A stretch of 64,000 bases of DNA from Arabidopsis thaliana. Its lineage: Eukaryota; Streptophyta; Magnoliopsida; Brassicales; Brassicaceae. Of the stretch, positions 26,098 through 37,358 are shown in pieces. Within the stretch, counting starts at the first letter, position 1; each line of letters starts with the position of its first letter. Both the position numbers and the translations under genes were made by a program. The notes under the pieces were generated by a model, which was given only the letters and a program-made list of their open reading frames with translations, was not told where the DNA came from and did not search any database. The stretch covers positions 11,904,101 through 11,968,100 of the forward strand of contig NC_003074.8 in the NCBI RefSeq assembly GCF_000001735.4, written 5' to 3'.

Positions 26098-27218
26098 TTT
26101 TTATGATCTACGGTTGAATTTATGTGAATTAATTGGTAATTTGGAGCGTGTGTAAAATTGCCCTTAATTACTCATTCTTTTTTTCAGGTGAATTTTAGTT
26201 CCCTTGTTAGTTATTATACATTTGTATAATATTTTAAGAGTATGATAAAAAAGAAAGAATTATTTGTATATTCTGAAAATTGATTTGTTTGATTTCTTAA
26301 TTAATTTGGTTATGATTATGATAATAAGATATATTATTTTGTTAAGACCGATGTACATTTGTATAATATATAGGAATCAAATAAAGAGAAAAATTGAATT
26401 ATTTGAATATGTGAATTCCGAAAATTGATTATTTGTTTTAATGTGATTATTCTGAATATGATTCTGATGATGAAATATATTATTCTGTCAAGACCGGTAT
26501 CATCATACGATTCTGATTTAGCTAGCTCTATTGAGCAATCTGTGACGGCCGGCATAGCCAACATATATATTATGTATTCTGTTAGTGATATTGAGGTTGG
26601 TTAATGTCGTGGACCGTACTTCCTTATCACCTCGTTAGGGACAAGCATCCCTATCTGGTCTATTATGTATATATTCTGTTAGTAAATGGTTTGGGTCAAC
26701 CAATGTTGGGGTTGTACCATTTTGACGTTGCATTGCTGGATACCTGGTCGATCTTTCTATTCTGATATTATTATTCTATTAAGCTAATATTTTTCTATTC
26801 TGATGATTTGATCATATATTTCAATAGTATAAGTTCTGATGTGTTTTATTTTATCTATAATTAATTGAACTGAAATTTATGTCTAGTAAAACCAACACGT
26901 GAACATTATTCTATGTGGGATCAGACCGTGTTGGTACTAGTTGTAGTTGGAGTTGTAGTCTCACTTGGCAATTTTTCGCTCACATAAGTTGTGATTCTGT
27001 TTGACGAGGAGAAAGGTGCAGTTGAGGTTTAGAGTTTGTTTTTCGGTTGTAGAGAGAGACTTGGTAGATTTTCTAAATTTTAATTTATTTTGTTTTTTAA
27101 ATTTTGGAGTTTATATGAGATTTCAAGTTCATACATTATAAAAGTTCTAGTATTTTTATTATATTAGTTTTAGTAATGATTCAAAGATGCTTTTGAAATT
27201 TTGGGGCGTTACAGGAAT

Positions 27219-27994
27219 TGTAACACCCTGCTTTCAAGAATATGGTGGTGCATGCGGAGAGGTTTCAAAGAATGATTTGGACACTTATGTTATCAAAGTG
27301 CACTTATCATTTTGGTCAAACATCTTGGGATGGGTGACCTTCCGAGAAGTGATTGTTGGAACCATGTAAGTGAGGACAAAACATGAAAAAAGAACATGTG
27401 GTGATTTGTAGGGTCGGTTAAAAGTCTTTAAAGCCTCCTCGACATGGTGTACCGACCGTCGGACAGGGGTGGGCCCATGGGCCCAGAAAAGAAGTTGGGG
27501 CCCACTGATAGGGGCGACCGATGCGTTACAAGTGGTTTAGAGTCGAACCTAGATGAGTGTGGAGTCAAGAAAGATCACACCATCGGTGGTGATGGTCTTG
27601 GTGCGCAACGAGGACGTTACGAGCAGTTAGTGGGGGTGAATTGTAACACCATGGTTTCAAGAATATGGTGATGCATGTAGAGAGATTTAAAATAATTGAT
27701 TTGGACACCTATGTCACCTAAGTGCACTTATCTTTTTGGTCAAATGTCCTGAGAGAACTACACAGTTAAGCGTGCTTGAGCTCAAAATGTCTCAGGATGT
27801 GTGACCTTCCGGAAAGTGATTGTCGGACCATGTGATTGAGGACAAAACATGGAGAAAGATAATGTGGTGATTTGTAGGATCGGTAACAAGTCTTTAAAAT
27901 CTCCCTGACGTAGCGTACTGACCGTCGGACAGGTGGGCCCATAGGCCCGAGAGAGGACATGGAGTCGACTAATGGGGGCGGTCGGAGTGTTACA
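27219..27994 (+). mobile_element. Cassandra-like TRIM retroelement with 5S-derived LTRs
   Basis: Two direct repeats, 27219-27530 (312 bp) and 27642-27994 (353 bp), both start TGTAACACC and end GTTACA. Between them lie only 111 bp. The first bases, AGTGGTTTAGAGTCGAACC, resemble a decayed primer-binding site for initiator tRNA-Met (TGGTATCAGAGC). GTGGGGGTGAAT just before the second repeat is a purine-rich tract. There is no coding capacity, as expected for a TRIM. Both LTRs contain 5S rRNA-related sequence, the hallmark of Cassandra elements. The first LTR lacks about 40 bp of it. Flanking 5-mers (GGAAT and AGTTT) differ. Confidence 0.75.
27752..27826 (+). ncRNA. 5S rRNA-derived segment in the TRIM LTR
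   Basis: Reads AGAACTACACAGTTAAGCG, then TGCTTGAG, then AGGATGTGTGACCTTCCGG and AAGTGATTGT. It follows the 3' two thirds of plant 5S rRNA (AGAACTCCGCAGTTAAGCG..., GGATGGGTGACCTCC, GGAAGTCC). The regions of the internal A box and C box are recognisable. It is not a functional 5S gene: several paired positions are changed and the 5' third is not recognisable. In the other LTR only the C-box part (GGGATGGGTGACCTTCCG, near 27327-27344) remains. Confidence 0.75.
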
Positions 27995-28293
27995 AGTTTT
28001 ATGTATTTATATATTTTAGTTCTATCTGTTAGGACTCATATCAGATTTATCGGGGCTTTGTGGGCCTTGTCTTAGGGTTATTGTTAAGCCCATTTTTCTT
28101 TCTATTTCCTTGTATTTAAGTTGCTTGTTTCTCTGTAAACAATCAATCGAAAGATCAATTAAAAATCAACAATCATCTTCTTCCTCAATTTCTTCTGATT
28201 CCTCATCTCTTTCTTCTACTTGTCATCTCTTTTCTGTTAGTTCTTCGATAAGTCCATTTCGTGCTTATCAAATTGGTGCTTTCGTTGAGAGGT

Positions 28294-28608
28294 ATGGCAA
28301 ACACACCGAAGCAATCTGAACTCGAGGCGAGGGTTGGGGCCGACACGCCGTTGGCGCATGAGACGGCGGGGCAGACGGAGGCTCGCCGTGAGCAGGAGAT
28401 AACGGCTCTAAGAGAGAACATACTAAGCATGAACGCCATGGTGCAGCAGATGTATAGTTGCATGTTCGGAGATTGTAGTGTGACTCCACCCATGTGTTTC
28501 TCTAGTTCGGTAGCTGTGGCGAACCAACAAATGACGGGAAGGCCTCAGCGAGCTCAGATCCGACGAGAACGGACCGGGTTCTCACCTTTGCAAACCCTAA
28601 ACCGATAG
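28294..28608 (+). pseudogene. gag-like N-terminal fragment
   Basis: Begins 20 bases after the putative primer-binding region with MANTPKQSELEARVGADTPL. It then has a hydrophilic, helix-prone stretch (ARREQEITALRENILSMNAM) ending MVQQMYSC, an arrangement common in gypsy gag N-termini. It stops after 105 codons. Coding resemblance continues in other frames (28692-29045), so it is frameshifted. Confidence 0.45.
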
Positions 28609-29107
28609 AGTTTTTACTACCTCCTCCACCACTAGCTGAAGAAAAGACGCTAGAGCTTCAACAAACACAAGAATCAAACGTCGATGTTCTTTTGCCGAAG
28701 GAAAACTCAAAAATATCTCTCAGGAATTTCGTCGAACAAGTGGTGGGTGCTCGGTCTCAAAGACTTTCACGTGAATATGGGATTTATAAAGGCTTGAGTG
28801 CAACTCAAAAACTCAGACTAAGACGGAGTCATGTTAGCGAAGTTACCACAAGGCTTGAAAAAAGAAAAATGAAGAAAAACCATCGTTCTCAATCTTTACA
28901 TCTAGCCTTTCGAGTGCGTTCTCCGAGAAATCAATTGTATCTTGGTGAGGATAGATTCAATTCGATGGCAGTAAATCTGGCGAAGGAAAAGCAACACACA
29001 GGGAGTCGCAGAGCTCGTTTCAAGCAACATTTTCACCAATTTTAGAAACGAAGAGAGAAGGATAGGTATCGAGTGGTGATAGCCTCATTCAGATCGAAGC
29101 ATAACAA

Positions 29108-30594
29108 ATGGGTGGTTTCAAAGAAAGTGGAGAAAACAGCTCTCATTCGTTCACGTTCCCACCTCTAAATCAATTGTCAGTGAGTGCTGATAGTGTGCTG
29201 TCTCACGCTGATACAAAATTCACCGTTGATGAAGAATCCTTTGAGTGTTCTCTGGCCAAGCAAGTGTGGAAGCCTGGTGAAGTAATTGGTGAATAGGAAC
29301 ATGAAAACGGTTTAGAAAAGTGTTACAAGCTTGTTAACGTTTCGGTAATTACACAGAGGGTTGGTGAAATGAGTTTACAACAAGGTGCAGGATATTTTAT
29401 TACTTCGATTAAGACACAAAACACCAGGTTGTTTAGGAGTTGATAGAATGTATATGACTGGAAAACGACCCTTTGTTGTTTCTCTCTTTACGCGAGTGTG
29501 GGATCCTGGAGAAATCTTATGTGAATCAGTTCAACTTTGGTGGTTAAATCATTACTTTGGTGAAAATAAGAAGCAGAACAAGAAATTATGAAATAGAAAT
29601 AGCTAAGGTAGTTGGATTTTTATCCCTAGAGCGTCTATGTCATGGTGAAAAAGTTCAGGCTCTAGCATTCCAAGATGGAACTCTACACTTCAGCTTTGGA
29701 CTTGTTAATCACGTTTGGGAACCTGGGGAAAATTTAGATGTTGTCCTGAGGAATCCGATAAATTGTTGTGAAGATTATCTCTTTGAAAAATATGTCACAG
29801 GAGTGTTGCAGACTGTTTATCAAGGCAAAAGGAGACCAATAGGAAGCTGGATTACGGAGCTTGGTGTGATGAGGCTGCTGCAAAGGGTTCCTCTCATGCG
29901 TTTTCAGGAAATAATTAGTATGTTCAAAGAGTTTGGTTTTCCAGTTCAGGGTCAACTTCGTTATTTTGTTAAGGGTCTAACTCTGGCACTGCAAACTGGT
30001 GTCGATGTGAAATTTGTGTTAGATTCTGTTAACTGTAATCATGTGTGGAAGCCTGTAGGGATCTTGGTAAATGGTACTTATATGAGTCATAAATTGCGGG
30101 TTGTTGATGAATTTCTGGAGAGACAAATCCTTTCAAGTGTCATGGACTTACTTGTTGGATCAGAATTATGTGTATATGCTTATTTGGTAAAGGCTAGTTC
30201 GGAGGGAAGCAACATGAATCTTAGAACAACAAAGATGAATCGACAGCTAGAATTATCCACACATGGTCCTGCTGTGGAAGGTGTTAGAAGGTTTAAAGCT
30301 TTATTGTTGAGAATTTTGGTTAAACGACCTCGTGGCGTGAGGCCCAAACAAGATTGGTGGAGATTTTTGCAGAAGTTAATCATACTGAACCATGTACCAG
30401 ATGATGAGGCTAGGACTCGAAAACAAGAATACAAAGTTTCGGCATTTCCACACCAGATTGAACGTTTTCTACCAATTCACCTTGAGGACAAGGTGTATTT
30501 TTCAAGGGCGAGTAGTAATAGGTGTGGATGGTTGGTCTTTGATCGAGGAAAGAAAAATAGAATCTTAGGATATGTTATGAGTATAGTTATATGA
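29108..30594 (+). pseudogene. Retroelement internal region with four VWxPGE repeats
   Basis: Broken frames at 29108-29296 and 29385-29591 and a longer one at 29557-30594 (345 codons) each carry the same motif: KQVWKPGEVIGE, TRVWDPGEILCE, NHVWEPGENLDV and NHVWKPVGILV. They lie at about 29261, 29488, 29707 and 30031. Each is preceded by an alternating hydrophobic stretch (e.g. GKRPFVVSLF, TLHFSFGLV, VDVKFVLDSV). The downstream part (ILVKRPRGVRPKQDWW and PIHLEDKVYF) may be the end of a polyprotein. I do not recognise the family. The host gene content suggests a retroelement product, not a cellular protein. Confidence 0.5.
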
Positions 30595-32522
30595 GACATG
30601 AATAAAACCCAGACCCATAAAAAGTCTCACACCCAGGTGTAACCCTTAAAAATATAAAAACTCAGACACGAGAGTACGAGGAACAAATATGAATGTAATT
30701 GTGAGAAAAATAAGAATGTACGTTGAAGTTTCCTTCTTATACAACTCGTCTTCCGCATAAGAGATCCCCCTCTTTAATTAATACCAAATAACTTTTGATT
30801 CCCACCGGCCATGATGCTCACACCAAATTGTGACATAACGAGTCACATCCTTAATCTGAAGATCCCTTAAACAACTCTGTAATATCCATTTACCAGATCT
30901 CCACCCCCACATAATCGAGATTGCGTACATAAATCAGGGGATCCGAGATATCCTTAACCAAGCACCACAAACAATCCGGAAATCAAATCACTTTGATTCC
31001 CCAAATATATCCATCCAATAGACCCGACACAATAAAACCGCTGGAGAACAGATCTTCCTCCCTATTAAACAAATCTGATTCGGTTCCCCCCAAAAGGTAT
31101 CCACATCTAGACCATAGAGAAAACCCTTTAACAAATCCTCAAATAGTAGATCCGCAATGATCCACATAAAGAGAATCAGGAGATCATACCGAATCGAGAA
31201 ATATAATGAGTCATCTATCCAGATCCACCATAACTTACCAAATCGATATATCTGTGGAACCTTTACTTCAAACCAAAGAAATTAAAATTCAAACTTCCTG
31301 ATTACTGTACCATTGCAAATCCCATAGGGAGATCCACCGCTTGATCCCTCTCACTACACAAAGAAACAACCAGAAGAAGCCGATAGCAAGACCATGTTCG
31401 ATCGAATCTCCTCGTCTCATGACCCGATTTCAAAACCCTACTGTCGCCATTCGAGTCGCCTTCATCTTTTGGTATAAATATTGAAGATGTTTATCTTATT
31501 TTTTTGGCAAAATTCAATACAAGAAAACGGGTCTTTTGTTAGGGAACTGCGACGAAAGCCACTTCCTCGCAAAACGCGCGTCGCAAATTGAAATCGGTAG
31601 TTATTCCCTCGCAACTTTTGCGACGGAAATAATGTCTCGCAAAACACTTGCAATTTGCGAGGGACAATAAACGTTGCAAAGATGTTGCAAATTAGTTGTC
31701 TCGCTAATTCCTTGCAAAAGTTGCGATGGATTTGCGATTCATTTATCTGTAGCAATTTGCGATGGACTTGCGAGTCTACGTTTAGGTTCTAGCAAATCCA
31801 TAACAAACTTTACGATGGATTTGCTATTTAGTTGCGACACTCTTAGTAATTTTATAAACGTGATTACTGTAGTATTTAGCTTAATGAATCAAATCTTAAT
31901 GATTTTTTTAATTTAATCTAATCCTAATTTTATATTTGAAAACAGATAAGAAAACGTAATTGAAAGCTTAAACTCATAATTTAGATTGAAAGTAGGAAGA
32001 TTCAGAAACAGAAACTTAGAAACAAAAAAAATAAACTTAGAAATTTAAAAACAGAAACTCATAATTTGGAATTGTCTATATTTGTGATGAGTGAACTAAC
32101 AACAGAAACCTAGAAAGTGTTAGATGGAGTGGATCAAGTGTTTGCCTCAGCTCCAACTTCTTCAACTCCGATAGCCACATGTGCGATCCCAGAAGATGTA
32201 GCAATTGTGGCATTTGGCACCTCAGATCTCTGATTGGCGCTGACCGGTTAGTCCTAGAGGGTCCGACTCAAAAGAGGACAGCGAAGTCTAGATCTTTCTC
32301 GGCAAGGTAGTCGAAGTACACATCAAAGCTAGTGATCTTCTCCGCTTGGTTTGCAATAAGAACTTCAGCGGCAGCCAGCTTTTGAGATAGTACAACCGGA
32401 TCTTCTCTAGGTAGAGCTGGACTAGTGTGAGCTGATGAGGCTTCTAGCTGCAATGAACCAGCCCCATATATCCTCCCTTTCTTCTTTGGAGCCACCTATA
32501 ATAAACTCAAAACCAGAAACAA

Positions 32523-32995
32523 ATGCCAAGTCACTATTACTTAATGGAAACACAACATACACAAACAAGCTTGAATCACTATTACATAATGCAACCATGA
32601 TAAGCGATCTGTCACAATGCCACAATGCCAAGTCAAATGCAACGACAACAGACAAAGTCAGACAAAACATCGAACACAATGCAAAGTCACAATGCCACAA
32701 TGCCAAGTCACTATTACTTATGTAATCACAACACACAATATCAAATCAAGACAAAACATTTAACACAATGTCAAGTCACTATTACTTATTGGAACCACAA
32801 CACAGAAAAACAAATCAAGACAAAACACGATGCCACAATGCCAAGTCACTATTACTTAATGGAACCACAACAAACAAAAACAATCGATCCAAAACACTTA
32901 ACACAATGCCAAGTCACTATTACTACCTGGAACCACAACACACGAAAACAATCGATCCAAAACACTCAACACAATGCCAAGTCACAATTGGGAAA
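32523..32995. repeat. ~69-bp minisatellite within the TNPA-like gene
   Basis: A unit containing ATGCCAAGTCACTATTACTT and GGAACCACAACAC recurs with starts near 32700, 32768, 32838, 32907 and 32975, a period of 68-70 bases; an older copy lies at 32523. Divergence rises toward the left. It lies between two coding pieces, probably in an intron. Confidence 0.85.
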
Positions 32996-33001
32996 CTATA
33001 T

Positions 33002-33004
<3 letters not shown>

Positions 33005-33056
<52 letters not shown>
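33005..33056. repeat. (GA)n microsatellite
   Basis: About 26 GA units directly after the minisatellite. The Arg-Glu polypeptide it would encode is an artefact. Confidence 0.96.
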
Positions 33057-33058
<2 letters not shown>

Positions 33059-33424
33059 TACTGCATCATAAATCTTGTTCTTCGCCTTAACAGATAAACC
33101 CATGAAGCTGTGCTCTCTGTCGTGTCCCTTCATGACAGCTGAGACTCCTACTCTTGAATCCTAGGTGATAGTTCCTTGTAGATCTTATAATACTCGTCTC
33201 TCTTAACCTTGAGACGGCGTACTTTCATCTTTTCCATTCATTTATTCAACTTTTTCAAATCAAGTCTTGAAATAATATATCATAATTTCGGGAAACTTTC
33301 TTTTATTAAGAATCAAAAAAAAATTGTCTTAAAATAGTAGCATAAATAAACTAAAATCGGTGGATAAAAATGTATAAAGAAATCGTGTTTAGAAATATAA
33401 GAAATAACGATAAATCAAATAAAA

Positions 33425-36075
33425 CCCCAAAGTCCCCGAAATAACAACAAGACAGCTACTCAATGATAACACTGTATTTTACTCATTTTAGGTGTATGTT
33501 TATCATCATTTAGCTGTGCATTTGCTCATTGTATCAGATCATTTTGCACCATTTTAGCTTATTTTGCATACTTAGGCATCTAGGATCATCTTGCATTCGC
33601 ATTTCATGTTTTGGTGTGTTTTCAGGTGCAGAAGGATCTAAAAAGGACTCTACTCGACCTCTTTACTCGATCCAGGATGCTCAGAGGAGGCTGCAGTTTA
33701 CTCGACCCTTTTATTCGATCAAGGCAACCTTAGATGAAGCAGAAGATTGATCTACTCGCCCCTCCTACTCGATCCTCTACTCGACCCATTTACTCGACCA
33801 AGGGTGACCAACTCTACAAGACTTGTTGAGCTATCAAAGCGTCTTGGGATCCTCCTCATTCCCTACTCAACCAGACATCTGAGCATACAGATAGCAGAGG
33901 AAGAAGCATCTACTCGACCAATTGATCACTCGGAGCATAAACACAAAGGCGCAGACTTTGCAGCACCCTCTTTACTCGATCCCCAAGATCAAGTATTCGC
34001 CGAAACCGCCTCAAGTCTCTTGTCTTCTAGTGAATCTAGGGTTTCAACATTTTACTATAAATAGATAACTTTGGGGTTTGTCCAAAGGATCTAGTTTTTA
34101 TCCTTTAGTTTTTCTTTGTGTTTATGAATCTTAAAACCTTAATTACTCTTAATCTATTTCGTTTTTGCATTTGATTGTTTAAATAAAGTTGTTTAGCTTG
34201 TTCAGATCTACATTTTGGTATGATTTCAGTAATTTTTGGGTTTGTGTTCTTGAGAATGTTGCTTGAGTAGTGATTAGGGTTCTTGAGGATGGACTAGATT
34301 AGGGTAATCTCTAAGTTAGTTAGGTGGTTAGTGTTTAGGTTTGAACCTTTCTGGATTCGCTTGGCCCCTATGCGATTTTCGCTGGCTAATGTGGAGATTC
34401 GATCATAGACGTCCGGCGTCCAAAAGACGTTCAAATGGATGTCTGATCTACGAATTCCAGAGATTTGTAGACTCGACCAAGACATTGGCTTGACTGCTTA
34501 TTGGCTTTTGTAAATTGTTTCTTAAAACCTGCTCTGCTATGTTTCATCAACGACAATTGAGATTAGGAAGTTGTAGAGTTATGGGGGTCTCTGTCACGAC
34601 AATGGATTGACCCGGTTTTTGAATCTATCGTCAAGGGTACCTACCTTTCACCTATTAGCCATCTGATGAACCCTAGAGTTTCCCTTATCAATGAATCCAT
34701 CCTTAGGACTTCTATTAGACCTATTTGTATCCCTTGTTGATTGCACTTTTATTTACCTGTTATTTGTATCCCCTATTGATTGCATTTTAGTTCTGCTTGT
34801 TGGTTCTACTCGACCCAATGATCGAGTAGGGCTTTTAAGTTCTCATTTTTACTTGTTTGAATCCTGTCCTAGGATTGTTACTAGAAACCCACCATCATTA
34901 TAATCTGGCTTGACTTAGTTGCTTCTGTACACGTCTTGATTGCTAGCAATAACAGTGGACTAGATTGACACCCCCTATAGCTGCATCGACATGTTAGTGT
35001 TTGTAGGAGAACTGAACTGAATCACACATTCAACATAAGTAGGCTTAAAAAACATGCTTATCACTCAACATTCTCTTCCTCACCTGAGGGAAAAGAAAAG
35101 GGGGTGAGTAATTAATTACTAAGTGAAGACAGTTAAAACTGTCCACCGAATCACAATTACACGATTATACTTTCACACAATATCCATTTCATAAGCATAG
35201 ACTCAAACAACAAGCATATAGCTTAAACTTTCGTAGTAAGCAATAACAGACAAGCTTCCGTCTTGCTCACCGCAAGATCTTTTACTTTTTTCTGAGTTTT
35301 TAACATATGTTAACTTATGGCTCCTCAAGCCAATTTATGGAAAACCAAGGCCCGTAGCTCGATCCTTCCTCTCATTGCTCGTCAGCGATTAATGACCTGT
35401 AATGAACACGTCGGTTCCATTACATTCCAACCTCTTCAATCTTATCCTTTCTTTTCATATTATTATTATTTTTTATTTACTTTTTTCTATTTTTATTTTA
35501 AAATACGTCCTTAAAGACGTCAAGCAAATCAATACGCATATCACGCTAACAACCTAACGCATAATATCACACAACACATATTATAATATTTTATCAATTA
35601 ATTTCTAACATTTAACAATCAGCACCCAATTTCTAATCCTATACAAATGAACTTCAAAAGTACAAAAGTAGAAAAGTGATACTATGTTTCCACATATCCC
35701 GCTCACACCTTAGCAACTCGGTTGGATAACACGGTTTAGGACTAGCAACAACGGAACCGGCTCAATAACGATCTCAATCTTCCTCAATAAGCTTTCTCGT
35801 CGGCTTCACGTGACGGGATGAACAGCGAAGTGGAGGATTCGGTAACACAGATCTCTCCGGTGAAGACGATTCACACGACGACACAAGATGGACACGAACA
35901 CTATCACCAGTGGCTTGAGGGTGGTAGAATTGAGGTCTAGGGTTTCTGTTGAAAGTCTCGGAACTTGCTCCTGCTTCTTATAATCACATGGGAACATTAG
36001 GTTTTTACTTGGGTTTGAATAGTTAGTGGGCTGGACTTGGGCTTCATGGTCTAATTGTAAAATAGGGGTGTTACA
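33425..36075 (-). mobile_element. LTR (minus orientation) inserted in the TNPA-like gene
   Basis: On the minus strand the element starts TGTAACACCCCTATTTTACA at 36075, directly after the GKSKEI codons, and runs into AGACCATGAAGCCCAAGTCC. The other end, near 33425-33445, reads on the minus strand as CTTGTTGTTATTTCGGGGAC, an eroded version of the expected ...TTTCGGGGTGTTACA end. It has no coding sequence, so it is a solo LTR or truncated element. It is split by a second LTR at 33464-35063. The left boundary is approximate. Confidence 0.55.
33464..35063 (+). mobile_element. Solo LTR with perfect 5-bp target duplication
   Basis: 1600 bp starting TGATAACACTGTATTTTACT and ending AACATGCTTATCA, so the ends are inverted (TGATAA/TTATCA). 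CTCAA occurs immediately on both sides (33459-33463 and 35064-35068). There is no internal domain and no polyprotein. It contains repeated CTACTCGACC/ACTCGATCC motifs between about 33650 and 33990, and a leader-like TCTAGGGTTTC. Size and ends resemble the Athila group of Ty3/gypsy elements. It formed by LTR-LTR recombination after insertion. Confidence 0.88.
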
Positions 36076-36939
36076 GATCTCCTTGGATTTTCCATCAATG
36101 AAACCACCATCATGTTTTCTATGTGTCTAATCTAAGAGCACAAGAAAATGTGGAGTAGTTTCTCCGGTCATCTCACACTACAACAGAAACAAATCAGGTT
36201 AGTTGTTTGTGTAACAAAGTTGACTAAGTAAGCGTGTAAAATAACTTACACGTTTTTAGGCACGGGCTTTGTAAGAGGTCTGGCAAGACCTGTGTTTATG
36301 AATCCCAAGGCCATCCGGATCATGATATCTTGAATTCCTACTGTTGATACTCTTCAGTTTTGACTTAGGATCTCGCCAAAAACTAACAAGACCGGCCCAC
36401 ACTTCAGGATCCAACCATCGAGGCATCGCCAAATCACCCTTTTCTCTCCACTTTCCCTTCCACCGAGAAACTTGATCAGACATCCTCTCCTTCAGCTTTG
36501 CATCAAACTCAATCCTAACTCTCTTGTTTATTGCTTTGTCCCAATTATACACTTGCTACAAAACAGACACAAGTGATAACAAAAATTAGTTGGACTAACA
36601 GCAACTAAAAAGCTTCACACAACAAAACACAATTTGAAGGATTTACATCAAAGGTTTCAAACCAGCGATCAACCACTGGTTCAGGTGTCATTGACCAATT
36701 AGCATGAGGCTCCTTGAAATCTCTTTCAAAGATGCTCCGGACAGTGGATACAACTGAAGTGTCCTCGTCAAATCGAGAACAAGCCTGAGAAGAAGAAAGC
36801 GGCGGAGAGGTAGAACGGCGATGGAGAAGAAGAACGGTACCAGAGACGAAAATGAAATCGAGTGAGAATTAGGGTTTGTTTGGGAGGCGGCTGGGTTTGA
36901 GCTTCGCTCAAACTCGATCGCGATGTATATGTAGAAATA

Positions 36940-37165
36940 AAACGCCTCGCAAATCCCTCACAAATTTGCTTGGGCTTTGCGAGGAACCGACAAACCAACC
37001 AATCAAATCGCTCTAGCTTTGCAAGGGACTTGCGAGGGATCCGTAGCAAGTCCCTCGCAATATTTTAGGGTTACACGGTGTCTCGATTAAGGTTTTCAGC
37101 TTACACTGCGAGGGAGTTGCGAGGTCGCAGTGTAGTAAATCCCTCGCAAAATGTTAGGGATTTGC
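36940..37165. repeat. Internal cluster of CACTA subterminal-type repeats
   Basis: At least eight copies of CCTCGCAA / TTGCGAGG or near variants between the TNPA-like and TNP2-like pseudogenes, plus a perfect 10-bp inverted pair TACACTGCGA / TCGCAGTGTA (about 37103-37135). This repeat type otherwise marks the element's two ends. It lies just ahead of the TNPA-like gene and may be its promoter, or the remnant end of a second element. Confidence 0.7.
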
Positions 37166-37358
37166 GTGGAACTGGTTTAAAAATAAAAACAAATTAGAAA
37201 AATTATGATAATAATAACTGAAAAATACAAAATTATAGTTATGAACCTTAAAATTAGATAATTATAACTTTAAAATTATTAAAATCATTTTCTGAATTTA
37301 TTCGTTTATTATATTATATTTCGTAAAAACATCGAAAGTAGACAACATATAGTAACAT

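Larger units (their letters stand above)
22962..27213. mobile_element. LTR-like unit (TGTAACACCCC...GGGGCGTTACA) split by a Helitron
   Basis: The left end reads TGTAACACCCCGAATTT. The right end, read in reverse, is TGTAACGCCCCAAAATTT, matching plant gypsy LTR ends of the TGTAACACCCCG class. Removing the Helitron at 23871-26097 leaves about 2.0 kb with no coding sequence, so a solo LTR is the best reading. Flanks are AGTTG on the left and GGAAT on the right, which do not match. The right flank is immediately followed by a TRIM element. Confidence 0.55.
27995..31480 (+). mobile_element. Decayed LTR retroelement (probably Ty3/gypsy-like)
   Basis: 27995-28270 looks like the 3' part of an LTR (poly-pyrimidine, CTTGTATTTAAGTTGCTTG and CAATCAATCGAAAGATC). 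It leads into AATTGGTGCTTTCGTTGAGAG at about 28270-28290, a typical post-LTR primer-site region of plant gypsy elements. A gag-like frame follows, then about 2 kb of broken frames carrying a repeated VWxPGE motif. Its 5' LTR start was lost where the TRIM sits, and no 3' LTR is recognisable. 30600-31480 has no frame I can name. Confidence 0.55.
32268..36790 (-). pseudogene. TNPA-like (PF03004-type) En/Spm gene, interrupted
   Basis: Exon-like pieces on the minus strand. About 36785-36650 encodes SIFERDFKEPHANWSMTPEP and VVDRWFETFD. 36552-36256 encodes VYNWDKAINKRVRIEFDAKL, RMSDQVSRWKGKWREKGD, PEVWAGLVSFWRDPKSK and a CQTSYKARA end. About 36180-36076 encodes THRKHDGGFIDGKSKEI. 33240-33100 encodes RRLKVKRDEYYKIYKELSP. 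32500-32268 encodes KKKGRIYGAGSLQ and a predicted coiled-coil, AAAEVLIANQAEKITSF. All match the plant transposase family that accompanies TNP2 in CACTA elements and binds subterminal repeats. An LTR entered right after GKSKEI, and stops occur in the 33.1-33.2 kb part. Confidence 0.75.

Noticed and set aside
27444..27671. 75-codon frame in the TRIM
   Set aside because: Spans LTR and internal non-coding DNA of an element with no coding capacity.
33529..34064. Possible Ser/Arg-rich proteins in the solo LTR
   Set aside because: They follow from repeated CTACTCGACC words in an LTR with a perfect target duplication.
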